Shown one piece after another: positions 8,080-16,536 of a stretch of 18,878 bases of DNA. Under the pieces are notes generated by a model. That model did not search any database. It saw nothing but the letters and a program-made list of their open reading frames with translations, and was not told the origin of the DNA. The DNA comes from Acidimicrobiaceae bacterium. Its GTDB lineage: Bacteria > Actinomycetota > Acidimicrobiia > Acidimicrobiales > Acidimicrobiaceae. Each line of letters starts with the position of its first letter. Within the stretch, counting starts at the first letter, position 1. Location: NCBI GenBank assembly GCA_013044415.1, contig JABEUO010000200.1, positions 1 to 18,878 on the forward strand. Reading direction: 5' to 3'. Both the position numbers and the translations under genes were made by a program.

Positions 8080-8590
8080 GTCCTATCGCCGCAAAAAGGC
8101 ACCCTGTTGGCCAAGTTTCTCGCCGTGTTGTCCCCCATGTTGTCCCCCATGTAGTCCCCCGTGTTGATTGGCTAGCTGTTTGGTAGAGGTTTGTGTTGCT
8201 AGTGGCACTTCTCGACTAGGGGTTCTTTGGGGACTTAGTCCAGTTCTATTCGCCAAAGGACGGTAATTGGAGGCGGGCGCTCGAGATAGAGCCGAATGCG
8301 CCCCCTGTTTCTCTAACCTGGAGGTAGCTCTTTTTGACATTAATCATCTTCTGGCCGAGTGCTATTCGAAGTTTTCCAAGTGGAGGGCTAGATCGACCTG
8401 GGGTGGCGGAGCCAAAGTCGAAAGGTCTGACGCTGGCTCGTCGGCCTAGTGGATGGGAGTAGACGATCGGATTGTTGATCCCCTCGGCGGGGACTTTGTC
8501 AGAAATGTGGCAGGGGTGAAACTTAGTTTTCCTTGCTGTTAGCTAGGGTCTCATAGGGGTCTTTTTTGAAAAGCGTTGAATTGAGGGTGA
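8080..8590. other. Gene-poor region between divergent permease and ABC exporter transcripts
   Basis: No convincing gene was seen in this stretch. It contains the 12-bp tandem repeat at 8126-8166 and a small GC hairpin (CCCC/GGGG, 8480-8492). Open frames here are short, have no recognisable domains and lack good ribosome sites. The last 60 bases should hold the leader of the ABC exporter operon, ending in GAGGG just before its ATG. I could not pick a convincing promoter. Confidence 0.5.
8126..8166. repeat. 12-bp tandem repeat, about 3.4 copies
   Basis: The unit TGTTGTCCCCCA occurs at 8126-8137 and 8138-8149. A variant TGTAGTCCCCCG follows at 8150-8161, with a partial TGTTG at 8162-8166. The 12-base period keeps frame, and on the minus strand it would read as His-Gly-Gly-Gln-type repeats in a doubtful 85-residue frame. 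The array lies upstream of the riboswitch promoter region. Confidence 0.85.
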
Positions 8591-10321
8591 ATGCTGTGGC
8601 GTCTACTGCTGAAGGTTTCAAAGCCTTACTACCGGGCGATATCTCTGGTTATGGCTCTGATAGCGATCCAGACCGTCGGGAACCTTTACCTTCCTAACCT
8701 CAATGCAAACTTGATTAACGACGGAGTCGTGACCGGCAACCTCGGCTATATCTGGCGAACCGGTGGGGTTATGGTCGGGATAACCCTCTTGCTCGGGGCG
8801 ATCTCGGTCGTTGCGGTCTACTTTGCCTCCCGGACCTCGATGGGGATAGGTCGAGACTTGCGGAGGCTGATCTTTGATCGGGTCCAGTCCTTTTCCGAAC
8901 ACGACATGGTCCACTTTTCGACTCCGGCCCTAATCACCATGAACACCAACGACGTCCAGCAGATCCAGCTCTTTGTCCAGGTTGCCCTGACGATGATGGT
9001 TATGGCTCCGATAATGGGTGTTGGTGGAATTCTGATGGCCTTGAGGGAGGACGTACACCTCTCATTGGTCATCGTGGTCGTCGTCCCAATGATGGCGCTA
9101 GTCCTCACCATAATGATCCGGACGGTAGTACCTCGGTTTCAATCGATGCAGCTCAAGATAGACAAGATTAACCAGATCCTCAGGGAGCAGATCACCGGGA
9201 TCAGGGTTATTCGGGCCTTCATTAAAACCCGCGAGGAGGAGGTGAGGTTCGAAGGGGCCAACGCCGACCTCACCGCTACCGCACTCAGCATTAACAGGGT
9301 CTTCGCCTTGGCGATGCCGACACTTATGGCGATCCTCAACCTATCTACCGTGGCGGTGGTCTGGTTTGGGGGACACCTGATTAGTAACGGTCAGATGCCG
9401 GTTGGAAACCTCGTCGCCTTCATAACCTACATATCTCAGATCTTCTTCTCGGTGATGATCGCAGTTTTCGTCGTGGTCCTTCTTCCCCGAGCGATAGCTT
9501 GTGCGGATCGAATCGAGGGGGTTTTGGCGACCGAGACGACGGTCAAGGAGCCCGCTTCGCCGACCACCCCATCCATCCGAGATGGCCGGGTCGACTTCAA
9601 ACAGGTCGACTTCGCCTACTTCGGGGGCGAAGAGCCGGTACTGCACGACTTGAACTTTTCCATTGAAGCCCACAAGACGACGGCGATAATCGGCGGAACC
9701 GGATCGGGCAAGACGACCCTTTTGAACCTGATCCCGAGGTTTTTCGATCCGACAGCGGGAAGCGTCGAGGTAAACGGGGTCGACGTCTCCGATCAGGAAC
9801 TGGAGTCGCTCTGGCGTGACATCGGGATAGTCCCACAGTCTTCATACCTCTTTGCGGGTAGCGTAGCGGATAACTTGAGATTCGGTCGACCCGAAGCCAC
9901 CGAAGAGGAGCTTTGGAAGGCGCTTGAGATCGCCCAGGGGAAAGACTTCGTATCCGAGATGCCCGACGGACTCGATTCTCCGATAGAGCAGGGCGGAACT
10001 AACGTGTCGGGTGGTCAGCGCCAGAGGTTATGTATCGCCAGGGCACTGGTGAAGAGGCCGTCGGTCTACCTCTTCGACGACTGTTTTTCGGCGCTTGACG
10101 CAGCGACAGACGCTCGGTTACGTGCCGCATTGAAATCTGAACTCTCCGGTGCGACGGTCGTGATAGTCGCCCAGCGGGTCTCGACAATCATGGGTGCCGA
10201 CGAGATCATCGTACTAGATGACGGCAGGGTCGTCGGGGTTGGTACCCATGGGGAGCTGATGGAGAGCTGTAACGAGTACCGAGAGATAGTGGAGTCCCAG
10301 CAGACCCAAGGAGCCGCATAA
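8591..10321 (+). CDS. ABC exporter half-transporter with degenerate ATPase site (heterodimer partner A)
   Basis: The 576-residue type IV ABC exporter half has a six-helix membrane domain (residues 1 to about 320) and an ATPase domain. Walker A is GGTGSGKTT (368-376), the signature VSGGQ starts at 472 and Walker B is VYLFDD (492-497). The catalytic Glu is replaced by Asp (D497), and the switch-loop His by Gln ('VAQRVST', Q528). This combination is known from the degenerate-site subunits of heterodimeric exporters such as TM287/TM288 and BmrC/BmrD, and it fits the canonical partner encoded next door. The pair probably exports drugs, lipids or peptides across the cytoplasmic membrane; the substrate is not predictable. 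The ATG at 8591 follows GAGGG. Its stop overlaps the next start by one base (TAATG), implying translational coupling and matched stoichiometry. Confidence 0.93.
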   Translation: MLWRLLLKVSKPYYRAISLVMALIAIQTVGNLYLPNLNANLINDGVVTGNLGYIWRTGGVMVGITLLLGAISVVAVYFASRTSMGIGRDLRRLIFDRVQSFSEHDMVHFSTPALITMNTNDVQQIQLFVQVALTMMVMAPIMGVGGILMALREDVHLSLVIVVVVPMMALVLTIMIRTVVPRFQSMQLKIDKINQILREQITGIRVIRAFIKTREEEVRFEGANADLTATALSINRVFALAMPTLMAILNLSTVAVVWFGGHLISNGQMPVGNLVAFITYISQIFFSVMIAVFVVVLLPRAIACADRIEGVLATETTVKEPASPTTPSIRDGRVDFKQVDFAYFGGEEPVLHDLNFSIEAHKTTAIIGGTGSGKTTLLNLIPRFFDPTAGSVEVNGVDVSDQELESLWRDIGIVPQSSYLFAGSVADNLRFGRPEATEEELWKALEIAQGKDFVSEMPDGLDSPIEQGGTNVSGGQRQRLCIARALVKRPSVYLFDDCFSALDAATDARLRAALKSELSGATVVIVAQRVSTIMGADEIIVLDDGRVVGVGTHGELMESCNEYREIVESQQTQGAA

Positions 10322-12288
10322 TGTTAGCAGGACGTGGCGCAAGACCGGGTGGCGGCCCAGGCGGACTAGGGGGGATGGGCGGCCCGGTAAGGAAGACCAA
10401 GGATTCGAAGCTCGCAGTCAGGCGTTCGGCCGGTCGGCTAAAGCCGGAGTCACCCAAGCTGATTGCCGCTCTGTCGCTGGGGTCCTTAAGTGTGGCCTTC
10501 ACCGTAATCGGTCCCAAGCTGTTGGGGGATGCGATCAATGTCATCTTCTCTGGGATCATCGGCTCGACTTCACAAGTGAAAGAACTCTTCGCTAAGTGCA
10601 ATAACCAGGCGGCTTGTGTCAGCAAGTACCTCGCCAGCCACGGTAAGTCGAACTTCGCCTCGATGATCTCCTCCATGGGGATCAAGCCCTCTAATGGCGT
10701 CGACTTCGTCTCGTTGAAGAATCTGGCCTTACTTGCGGCACTGGTATACATCATTGGGTCGCTCTTCAGCTGGGCACAGTCCTACATCATGGCCGGAGTG
10801 GCGCAAAGGACCGTTTCGACGATGAGAAGGGACGTCGAAGAGAAGCTCGCCAGGCTGCCGTTGAGCTACTTCGACTCCCACCCACACGGCGATATTTTGA
10901 GCCGGGTGACCAACGATATCGATAACATCTCAACGGTGATCCAGCAGGGGCTGAGCCAGCTTTTGACCTCCGCACTAACCATTATTGCCGTGTTGGTGAT
11001 GATGTTTTGGATATCACCAGTCCTAGCTCTCGCCTCGATCATTACCGTCCCGCTGGCGATCATCGGCGCCACCCGGATCGCTAAGAGGTCCCAGGTCCAG
11101 TTTGCATCTCAATGGCGAGATACCGGGGCGCTCAACGGCCACGTCGAAGCCATGCATACCGGCCATTCGTTGGTCCAGGTCTTCGGGAGGCGTAAGAGCT
11201 CCATGGAGGTGTTCGACGGCTTGAACGAGAAGATGTACCAGGCGAGCTTCAAGGCGCAGTTCTACTCTGGGATCATCCAGCCGATGATGCAGTTTTTCTC
11301 CAACGTGAATTACGTCATCATTGCGGTTATCGGGGGTTATCGAGTCGCTACCGGGGCGATGTCCTTTGGTAACGTCGTCGCCTTCACGCAGTATGCGAGG
11401 CAGTTCACCCAGCCGATGACCCAGATAGCCAGTCAGATGAACATGTTGCAGTCGGGCTTGGCCTCCGCTGAGAGGGTATTTGAACTGCTGGACGCCGAGG
11501 AGGAGGAGCCACTCTTTGACCAGGTGGATCTTCCTAGCCAGATCGAAGGACACGTGAATCTCAAAGAGGTCTCATTTAGGTACCAGTCGGATAAACCCCT
11601 GATCGAAGATTTCAGCCTCGAGGTGCTCCAAGGGAAGACAGTCGCCATTGTCGGACCCACCGGTGCCGGAAAGACGACGGTGGTTAACCTCCTGATGCGC
11701 TTCTACGAGATCAACTCGGGGGATATCTCACTCGATGATATCGACTACAAAGACCTCTCCCGAGACTCGGTTAGGCGGGTCTATGGGATGGTCCTCCAAG
11801 ATACCTGGCTCTTTGCTGGGACGATACGTGACAACATCGCCTATGGGCGTAGTGGTGCAAGCGAAGAGGAGGTCGAGCAGGCGTCAAAGGCGGCCTTCGC
11901 CGACCACTTCATAAGGACCCTGCCGGGTGGCTATGATACCATGCTCGACGGCGACGCCTCGAATCTCTCCGCCGGGCAGAAACAGCTCCTGACGATCGCA
12001 AGGGCATTTTTGGCTAATCCGACGATTCTTATCTTGGACGAGGCGACGAGTAGCGTCGACAGCCGTACAGAGGTGCTCATCCAAGAGGCGATGGCTAGGC
12101 TCCGAAAGGGGCGGACGAGTTTTGTCATTGCCCACCGCTTGTCGACCATCAGAAACGCCGACACGATAATAGTTATGGAGCAGGGGAGGATCGTGGAGTC
12201 GGGGAGCCACGACGAACTCCTCGAAAGGGACGGTCACTTTGCCAGGCTCTATCGGAGCCAGTTCGCCGAGGCGACGGTAACTGACTAG
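10321..12288 (+). CDS. ABC exporter half-transporter with canonical ATPase site (heterodimer partner B)
   Basis: The 655-residue second half of the exporter begins with a Gly/Arg-rich cytosolic tail (residues 1-47, 'GGGPGGLGGMGG'), followed by the membrane domain. An extra loop of about 50 residues after the first helix contains C93 and C99 and probably lies outside. The ATPase domain has Walker A GPTGAGKTT (445-453), Walker B ILILDE with catalytic E574, and switch His605 ('IAHRLST'). Its signature is altered to LSAGQ (from 549) instead of LSGGQ. In heterodimeric exporters the degenerate site pairs the D-for-E Walker B of one subunit with a non-standard signature of the other. That is exactly what these two proteins would form, leaving one functional hydrolysis site. 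AAGGAG (10308-10313) lies seven bases before the ATG. No dedicated regulator gene is seen nearby. Confidence 0.94.
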   Translation: MLAGRGARPGGGPGGLGGMGGPVRKTKDSKLAVRRSAGRLKPESPKLIAALSLGSLSVAFTVIGPKLLGDAINVIFSGIIGSTSQVKELFAKCNNQAACVSKYLASHGKSNFASMISSMGIKPSNGVDFVSLKNLALLAALVYIIGSLFSWAQSYIMAGVAQRTVSTMRRDVEEKLARLPLSYFDSHPHGDILSRVTNDIDNISTVIQQGLSQLLTSALTIIAVLVMMFWISPVLALASIITVPLAIIGATRIAKRSQVQFASQWRDTGALNGHVEAMHTGHSLVQVFGRRKSSMEVFDGLNEKMYQASFKAQFYSGIIQPMMQFFSNVNYVIIAVIGGYRVATGAMSFGNVVAFTQYARQFTQPMTQIASQMNMLQSGLASAERVFELLDAEEEEPLFDQVDLPSQIEGHVNLKEVSFRYQSDKPLIEDFSLEVLQGKTVAIVGPTGAGKTTVVNLLMRFYEINSGDISLDDIDYKDLSRDSVRRVYGMVLQDTWLFAGTIRDNIAYGRSGASEEEVEQASKAAFADHFIRTLPGGYDTMLDGDASNLSAGQKQLLTIARAFLANPTILILDEATSSVDSRTEVLIQEAMARLRKGRTSFVIAHRLSTIRNADTIIVMEQGRIVESGSHDELLERDGHFARLYRSQFAEATVTD

Positions 12289-12300
12289 AACTGAAGCAGG

Positions 12301-12333
12301 GTTGCTAGTTCAGGACAGAGTTGCTGGTTCAGG
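12301..12333. repeat. Two-copy direct repeat after the ABC operon
   Basis: GTTGCTAGTTCAGG (12301-12314) and GTTGCTGGTTCAGG (12320-12333) differ at one base and are offset by 19 bases, just after the exporter stop codon. The role is unknown. Confidence 0.7.
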
Positions 12334-12342
12334 GAAGACGAT

Positions 12343-12358
12343 TCACCTCTTTAGGTGA
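12343..12358. terminator. Perfect 6-bp hairpin, possible terminator of the ABC operon
   Basis: TCACCT-CTTT-AGGTGA is a perfect inverted repeat with a four-base loop, 55 bases after the exporter stop codon. It has no T-run, so it could equally be a protein-binding site. The arm AGGTG recurs in the 12537-12567 inverted repeat. Confidence 0.35.
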
Positions 12359-12536
12359 CCAAGGACAATTGTTTGCTAAGTGCCGGATTTGAGGTAATTT
12401 CGCATGCAAGCTTGAAGTCTGATCGCCCTCTGCTCCTCGGATTGATATCCGTCTCAGGGTAGCGAAATGGTTTGTCGTAGTCTCTGGGCGGTAGGAAAAT
12501 TAACGCTCTGATAACTCGATCTGCACATTATTTCAC

Positions 12537-12567
12537 ATAGGTGTAGCATTTGATCGATGACACCTAT
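12537..12567. promoter_or_regulatory. 8-bp inverted repeat, operator-like
   Basis: ATAGGTGT (12537-12544) and ACACCTAT (12560-12567) are exact reverse complements separated by 15 bases. The centre-to-centre distance of about 23 bases, roughly two helical turns, would suit a dimeric regulator. The site lies about 315 bases before the oxidoreductase operon. No regulator is known for it. Confidence 0.4.
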
Positions 12568-12882
12568 TGGACAAGGGGATAGCGATTCCGGCGAGGGGAA
12601 AACTCGTTGTCTTTGGCCCTATTTACCTCTGTCCACCCGTCTTCGTGAAGGCAACAGGCAGCTAGATTTTCCCTCCCGTCTCGGGGATCAATACCAGCCA
12701 GGGGATCACGGGGTAGTCCGGCTAGCTCGTCTGAAGGTTGCCCAAGTCGGATGACGGATCTCAATGCAATCTGTTTTGGTCCGGTTGAAAAGGGTTCGGT
12801 TTCGACCGAGTTCGATTGGGACTCTTACGGATTTCTAAGAGGGGTGCTCTTTTCAGCTGAGCCACTTTGGAGGCGATAGGTC
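12568..12882 (+). promoter_or_regulatory. Leader region of the 2-oxoacid oxidoreductase operon, rich in inverted repeats
   Basis: No supported gene was seen here. Nested arms GGCAAC (12650-12655) with GTTGCC (12737-12742) and AGCTAG (12660-12665) with CTAGCT (12722-12727) could close a roughly 90-base structure. Inside it GGGGATCA occurs twice (12683-12690, 12701-12708). Two further hairpins follow: TCGGT-TTCG-ACCGA (12796-12809) and CTCTTA/TAAGAG (12822-12841). A good ribosome site GGAGG lies at 12869-12873. The folding does not match a riboswitch class I know. I cannot place the promoter, so how much of this is transcribed is open. Confidence 0.35.
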
Positions 12883-14667
12883 GTGGAACCTACCAATATT
12901 GAAGATCCGAATTTTTTCCATCAAGTAGTGGACTGTCAGTGGGCGTGTCCAGCCCATACCAACGTTCCAGAATACATAAGGCTCATCGGGCAGGGTCGAT
13001 ATGCAGACGCATATATGGAGAACCGAAAGTCCAATGTCTTTCCGGGAATTCTCGGGAGGACCTGCGACAGACCGTGCGAGCCAGCCTGTAGGAGGGGGAG
13101 GGTCGATGGCAATCCGGTCGCAATTTGCCGTCTCAAAAGGGTCGCCGCCGATCTAAAGGGCGACGTCTCTTCGATGTTGCCTAAGGCGCCGTTGAGTAAA
13201 AATGGTAAGAAGGTAGCCTGCATCGGGGCGGGTCCGGCGAGTTTGACGGTGGCAAATGACCTTTTGCCACTGGGGTATGACGTGACGATCTTTGACTCCT
13301 CTGCATCCCCCGGCGGGCTGATGAGGACGAACATCCCTTCATTTCGCCTTCCCGCTGAGGTCCTGGACCAAGAGATAGCGGCGATAGTCGACATGGGTGC
13401 AAATATGGAGTATTCGACCCGGATCAAGAGTCTAAAGGACCTTTACTCCAAGGGATTTGACGCTATTTTCATCGGCAGTGGTGCTCCAAAAGGGAAGGAC
13501 CTCATCCTCGAGGGGCGTGAGGAGGGCCGGGAGAGGATCCATATTGGAATCGAGTGGCTCCAGTCGGTGGCATTTGGTCATATCCAGTCGGTAGGTGAGC
13601 GGGTGTTAGTGATCGGGGTTGGCAACACCGCGATGGACTGCTGCCGGACCGCGAGGCGAATCGGAGGAAAAGACGTCAAGGTTATGGCGCGCCGGCCGAG
13701 GGAGTTCTTCAAGGCGTCTCCCTGGGAGTTAGAGGACGCCGAGGAGGAGGGGATAGAGATTAAGGTGAATCACGCCCCCAAGGAGATCGTCCTCGATAAT
13801 GGCAAGGTGATCGGGATGCGCTTCGATATCTTGTCATGGAACTCCGACGCAACCAAGTCTGAAGTTGTCGACTCGGTAGTCATAGAGTGCGATGACATCA
13901 TCTTGGCCATCGGCCAGGAGAACGCTTTCGAATGGATCGAACGTGACATGGGGATGGACTTTGACAAGTGGGGAATGCCGGTAGTCGACGATAAGACGAT
14001 GGCTACGACTCTGGATGGCGTTTTCATGGGTGGAGACGCACCGTGGGGACCCAAGAATATCATCTGGGCGGTTGCACACGGCCACGAGGCGGCTATTTCG
14101 ATCGACAACTACTGCAACGGCATCCCGCTATCGGAACGACCCGAGACGTCGATGGACCTAGTTAGCCAGAAGATGGGCCTAACCGAGTGGAGTTACCACA
14201 ACGACTACAACCCCAACAATCGTCAGAAGATGAACCACGTCGAGTTGACAAAGCGCTTTGCGGAACTGTCACTGGAGGTCGAACTCGGCTTTAGCGTTGA
14301 ACAGACGGTACTCGAGGTAGAGAGGTGCCTCAACTGCGACGTAGAGCCGGTCTTTAAGGCTTCCTCGTGTATCGAGTGCGACGCTTGCATCGACATCTGC
14401 CCGGTCCAGTGTTTGACCATGACATCCGGGGACGGTGTGCTCGAGGAGTTGCGCCTCCGGCTGAGTGTTCCATCGCTAAATACGGACCAACAGGTCTATG
14501 TATCTAACAAGCTGGCTCAAACGGGAAGGGTCATGGTCAAGGACGAAAACATCTGTGTCCACTGTGGATTGTGCGCCGAAAGGTGCCCGACCGCGGCTTG
14601 GGACATGGAGAAGTTCACATTGAATCTCGGCTATGCGGGACAAAGCAGTAAAAGGGTTGCGAGATGA
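12883..14667 (+). CDS. GltD-like FAD/NAD(P) oxidoreductase with iron-sulfur clusters, redox partner of KorAB
   Basis: The 594-residue cytosolic electron-transfer flavoprotein starts with a cysteine-rich domain like that of GltD and dihydropyrimidine dehydrogenase (C18, C22, C61, C65, C69). The FAD site GAGPAS is at 115-120 and the second nucleotide site GVGNTA at 245-250. The 'GDAPWGPKNIIWAVAHGHEAA' region is typical of the family, shown here in a stretch near 385. Unlike plain GltD (about 450-480 residues) it ends in a two-cluster ferredoxin domain: C496/C499/C502/C506 and C558/C561/C564/C568, plus an extra CxxC at 482-485. The GTG start at 12883 follows GGAGG by nine bases. Its stop overlaps the korA start by four bases (ATGA). 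No gltB large subunit is present, so glutamate synthase is unlikely. The inferred role is moving electrons between KorAB, or its ferredoxin, and NAD(P)H. Confidence 0.88.
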   Translation: MEPTNIEDPNFFHQVVDCQWACPAHTNVPEYIRLIGQGRYADAYMENRKSNVFPGILGRTCDRPCEPACRRGRVDGNPVAICRLKRVAADLKGDVSSMLPKAPLSKNGKKVACIGAGPASLTVANDLLPLGYDVTIFDSSASPGGLMRTNIPSFRLPAEVLDQEIAAIVDMGANMEYSTRIKSLKDLYSKGFDAIFIGSGAPKGKDLILEGREEGRERIHIGIEWLQSVAFGHIQSVGERVLVIGVGNTAMDCCRTARRIGGKDVKVMARRPREFFKASPWELEDAEEEGIEIKVNHAPKEIVLDNGKVIGMRFDILSWNSDATKSEVVDSVVIECDDIILAIGQENAFEWIERDMGMDFDKWGMPVVDDKTMATTLDGVFMGGDAPWGPKNIIWAVAHGHEAAISIDNYCNGIPLSERPETSMDLVSQKMGLTEWSYHNDYNPNNRQKMNHVELTKRFAELSLEVELGFSVEQTVLEVERCLNCDVEPVFKASSCIECDACIDICPVQCLTMTSGDGVLEELRLRLSVPSLNTDQQVYVSNKLAQTGRVMVKDENICVHCGLCAERCPTAAWDMEKFTLNLGYAGQSSKRVAR

Positions 14668-16532
14668 CGCTTAGTGATAATTTAGAGAAGGATTTAAACC
14701 GAATCAGCAGATACCGTGCGACCGCAGGGGTGAACGATTTTGCAATCAGATTCGCCAACGTAAATGGGACCGGGTCCGCAAGTGCGAACAACTTGCTCCT
14801 CAAGTCGATCTTCAGGATGGGCGTGCCGGTTTCTGGGAAGAACCTCTTTCCATCCAATATCCAGGGCCTTCCAACCTGGTATGAACTGAGGGTCAATGGA
14901 AAGGGCCACACCGCAAGGGCGAGTGAATTCGACCTAGTAGTTGCGATGAACGGGCAGACCTACAAAGACGACGTGGCTTCGTTGAAGTCGGGGGGCTACC
15001 TGCTTTACGATTCGAGTTGGCCCCTGCCAAAGGAACTAATGCGCCAGGACGTCAACATCCTGGGAGTTCCCCTCTCGAATCTCTGTACCGAACCATTTCC
15101 GGAGGCCAAGGAGCGAGTCTTACTGAGGAACATCGCCTACGCCGGGGCGGTCAGCGCACTTTTGGACTTAGACCATCAGATCGTTTCTCAGATGCTCGAC
15201 GAGAAGTATAAAAAGAATGAGCGGCTTCGATCGTCAAACCAGATAGCACTCAAGATCGGCTATGACTACGCCAAGGCGAATTTCGATTGCCCGCTTCCGA
15301 TTCGTGTCGAGCCGCTTGGGGCGAACGCTAACAAGATTCTGATCGACGGTAATACTACGGCCGCCCTCGGCTGCGTGTACGCAGGGGCCACCGTGGCCGG
15401 TTGGTATCCGATCACGCCCGCTACTTCGGTGGCAGAGAACTTCCTGAAGCTCTGTGAGCGGTATCGGACCTACCAGGTGACCCTCCCGGATGGGACGGTT
15501 GAGACCAAGAGAAACTTTGCCGTCTTGCAGGCCGAAGACGAGATTGCCGCAATCGGCATGGTGGTCGGGGCGGCTTGGGCCGGTGCCAGGTCCTTTACCT
15601 CAACCTCGGGTCCAGGAATTTCCTTGATGAATGAGATCATCGGACTCGCCTACTACACCGAGATCCCTGCGGTGATCATCAACGTGCAAAGGACCGGACC
15701 ATCGACCGGTATGCCGACGAGGGTCCAGCAGGCCGATCTGATGACTTGTGCCTACGCGTCTCACGGTGATACCAAGCATGTTCTGCTCTTCCCAGCTGAC
15801 CCGAACGAATGCTTCAGCTTTGCGGCAAAGGCCTTTGACTTGGCGGAGCACTTTCAAACCCCGGTGATGATGCTCTCCGACCTCGACATCGGGATGAATG
15901 ATTGGGTAGTCGATAGGCTTGAATGGGACGACAACTACGTCTGGGACAGAGGCAGGGTACTTACCTCGGAACAGCTTGCAGAGCTACCTAAGTTTTTGCG
16001 ATATTCGGACCCAGACGACGACTATGTCACATCGAGGACCCTCCCTGGGAAGGACTCGAAGGGTGCCTACTTCACCAGGGGATCGGGCCACGATCGCTTC
16101 GGGGGATATACCGAGTCGCCCGAGGCCTATCAAGATGTCGTCGATCGCTTGACAAAGAAACTCCAAAGGGCGGCATCGTATGTTCCGGAGCCGATAATCA
16201 AGTCGAAGCCGGGCTCGAACCTCGGGGTAATCACAATCGGAAGCTGTGAGGCGGCGGTGTTGGAAGCCCTTGAGATCCTAGAGGAGGGCGGCGTGAGCCT
16301 CGACTACATGAGGCTCAGGGGCTTCCCGTTCGATCAATCGGTCAGAAAATTTGTCGACGACCACGAAAACTGCATAGTCGTCGAGCAGAACCGAGACGCC
16401 CAACTGCGCTCTCTTCTCATCTTGGACCTCGGGGTGGATCCGAACCTGCTCCGCTCCGTCCTCTCCTACGGCGGATTCCCTTTGAGCACCAAGACGGTGG
16501 TCGAAGGGATCGAAGATCTGATAAAGGACTAA
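14664..16532 (+). CDS. korA: 2-oxoacid:ferredoxin oxidoreductase, fused gamma-alpha subunit
   Basis: The 622-residue KorA-type subunit pairs with KorB to oxidise a 2-oxoacid plus CoA to acyl-CoA, CO2 and reduced ferredoxin. 2-Oxoglutarate is the likeliest substrate. The N-terminal gamma domain (about 20-190, 'VNDFAIRFANVNGTGSAS', 'ASEFDLVVAMNGQT') is fused to the alpha domain. That domain begins near 229 and carries YPITPATS (248-255), 'TSTSGPGISLMNEIIG' and 'GPSTGMPTRVQQADL', as in the gamma-alpha fusions of Mycobacterium and Sulfolobus. A transketolase-C-like region closes the protein ('GVITIGSCEAAVLEALEIL'). The ATG at 14664 overlaps the upstream stop and follows AAGGG by seven bases, indicating translational coupling. 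Substrate choice between 2-oxoglutarate and other 2-oxoacids is not settled by the motifs I can see. Confidence 0.95.
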   Translation: MTLSDNLEKDLNRISRYRATAGVNDFAIRFANVNGTGSASANNLLLKSIFRMGVPVSGKNLFPSNIQGLPTWYELRVNGKGHTARASEFDLVVAMNGQTYKDDVASLKSGGYLLYDSSWPLPKELMRQDVNILGVPLSNLCTEPFPEAKERVLLRNIAYAGAVSALLDLDHQIVSQMLDEKYKKNERLRSSNQIALKIGYDYAKANFDCPLPIRVEPLGANANKILIDGNTTAALGCVYAGATVAGWYPITPATSVAENFLKLCERYRTYQVTLPDGTVETKRNFAVLQAEDEIAAIGMVVGAAWAGARSFTSTSGPGISLMNEIIGLAYYTEIPAVIINVQRTGPSTGMPTRVQQADLMTCAYASHGDTKHVLLFPADPNECFSFAAKAFDLAEHFQTPVMMLSDLDIGMNDWVVDRLEWDDNYVWDRGRVLTSEQLAELPKFLRYSDPDDDYVTSRTLPGKDSKGAYFTRGSGHDRFGGYTESPEAYQDVVDRLTKKLQRAASYVPEPIIKSKPGSNLGVITIGSCEAAVLEALEILEEGGVSLDYMRLRGFPFDQSVRKFVDDHENCIVVEQNRDAQLRSLLILDLGVDPNLLRSVLSYGGFPLSTKTVVEGIEDLIKD

Positions 16533-16536
16533 CTAG

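Noticed and set aside
8083..8340. 85-residue minus-strand frame with His/Gly/Gln repeats
   Set aside because: The repeat comes from a short DNA tandem array, there is no good ribosome site, no recognised domain, and the frame overlaps the presumed permease promoter region.
12557..12764. Opposed 65- and 66-residue frames before the flavoprotein gene
   Set aside because: Both lie in the inverted-repeat-rich leader on opposite strands, with no ribosome site or recognisable motif.
12883..14667. Annotation as glutamate synthase small subunit
   Set aside because: The C-terminal two-cluster ferredoxin domain, the absence of gltB and the coupling to korA argue for a redox partner of KorAB instead.
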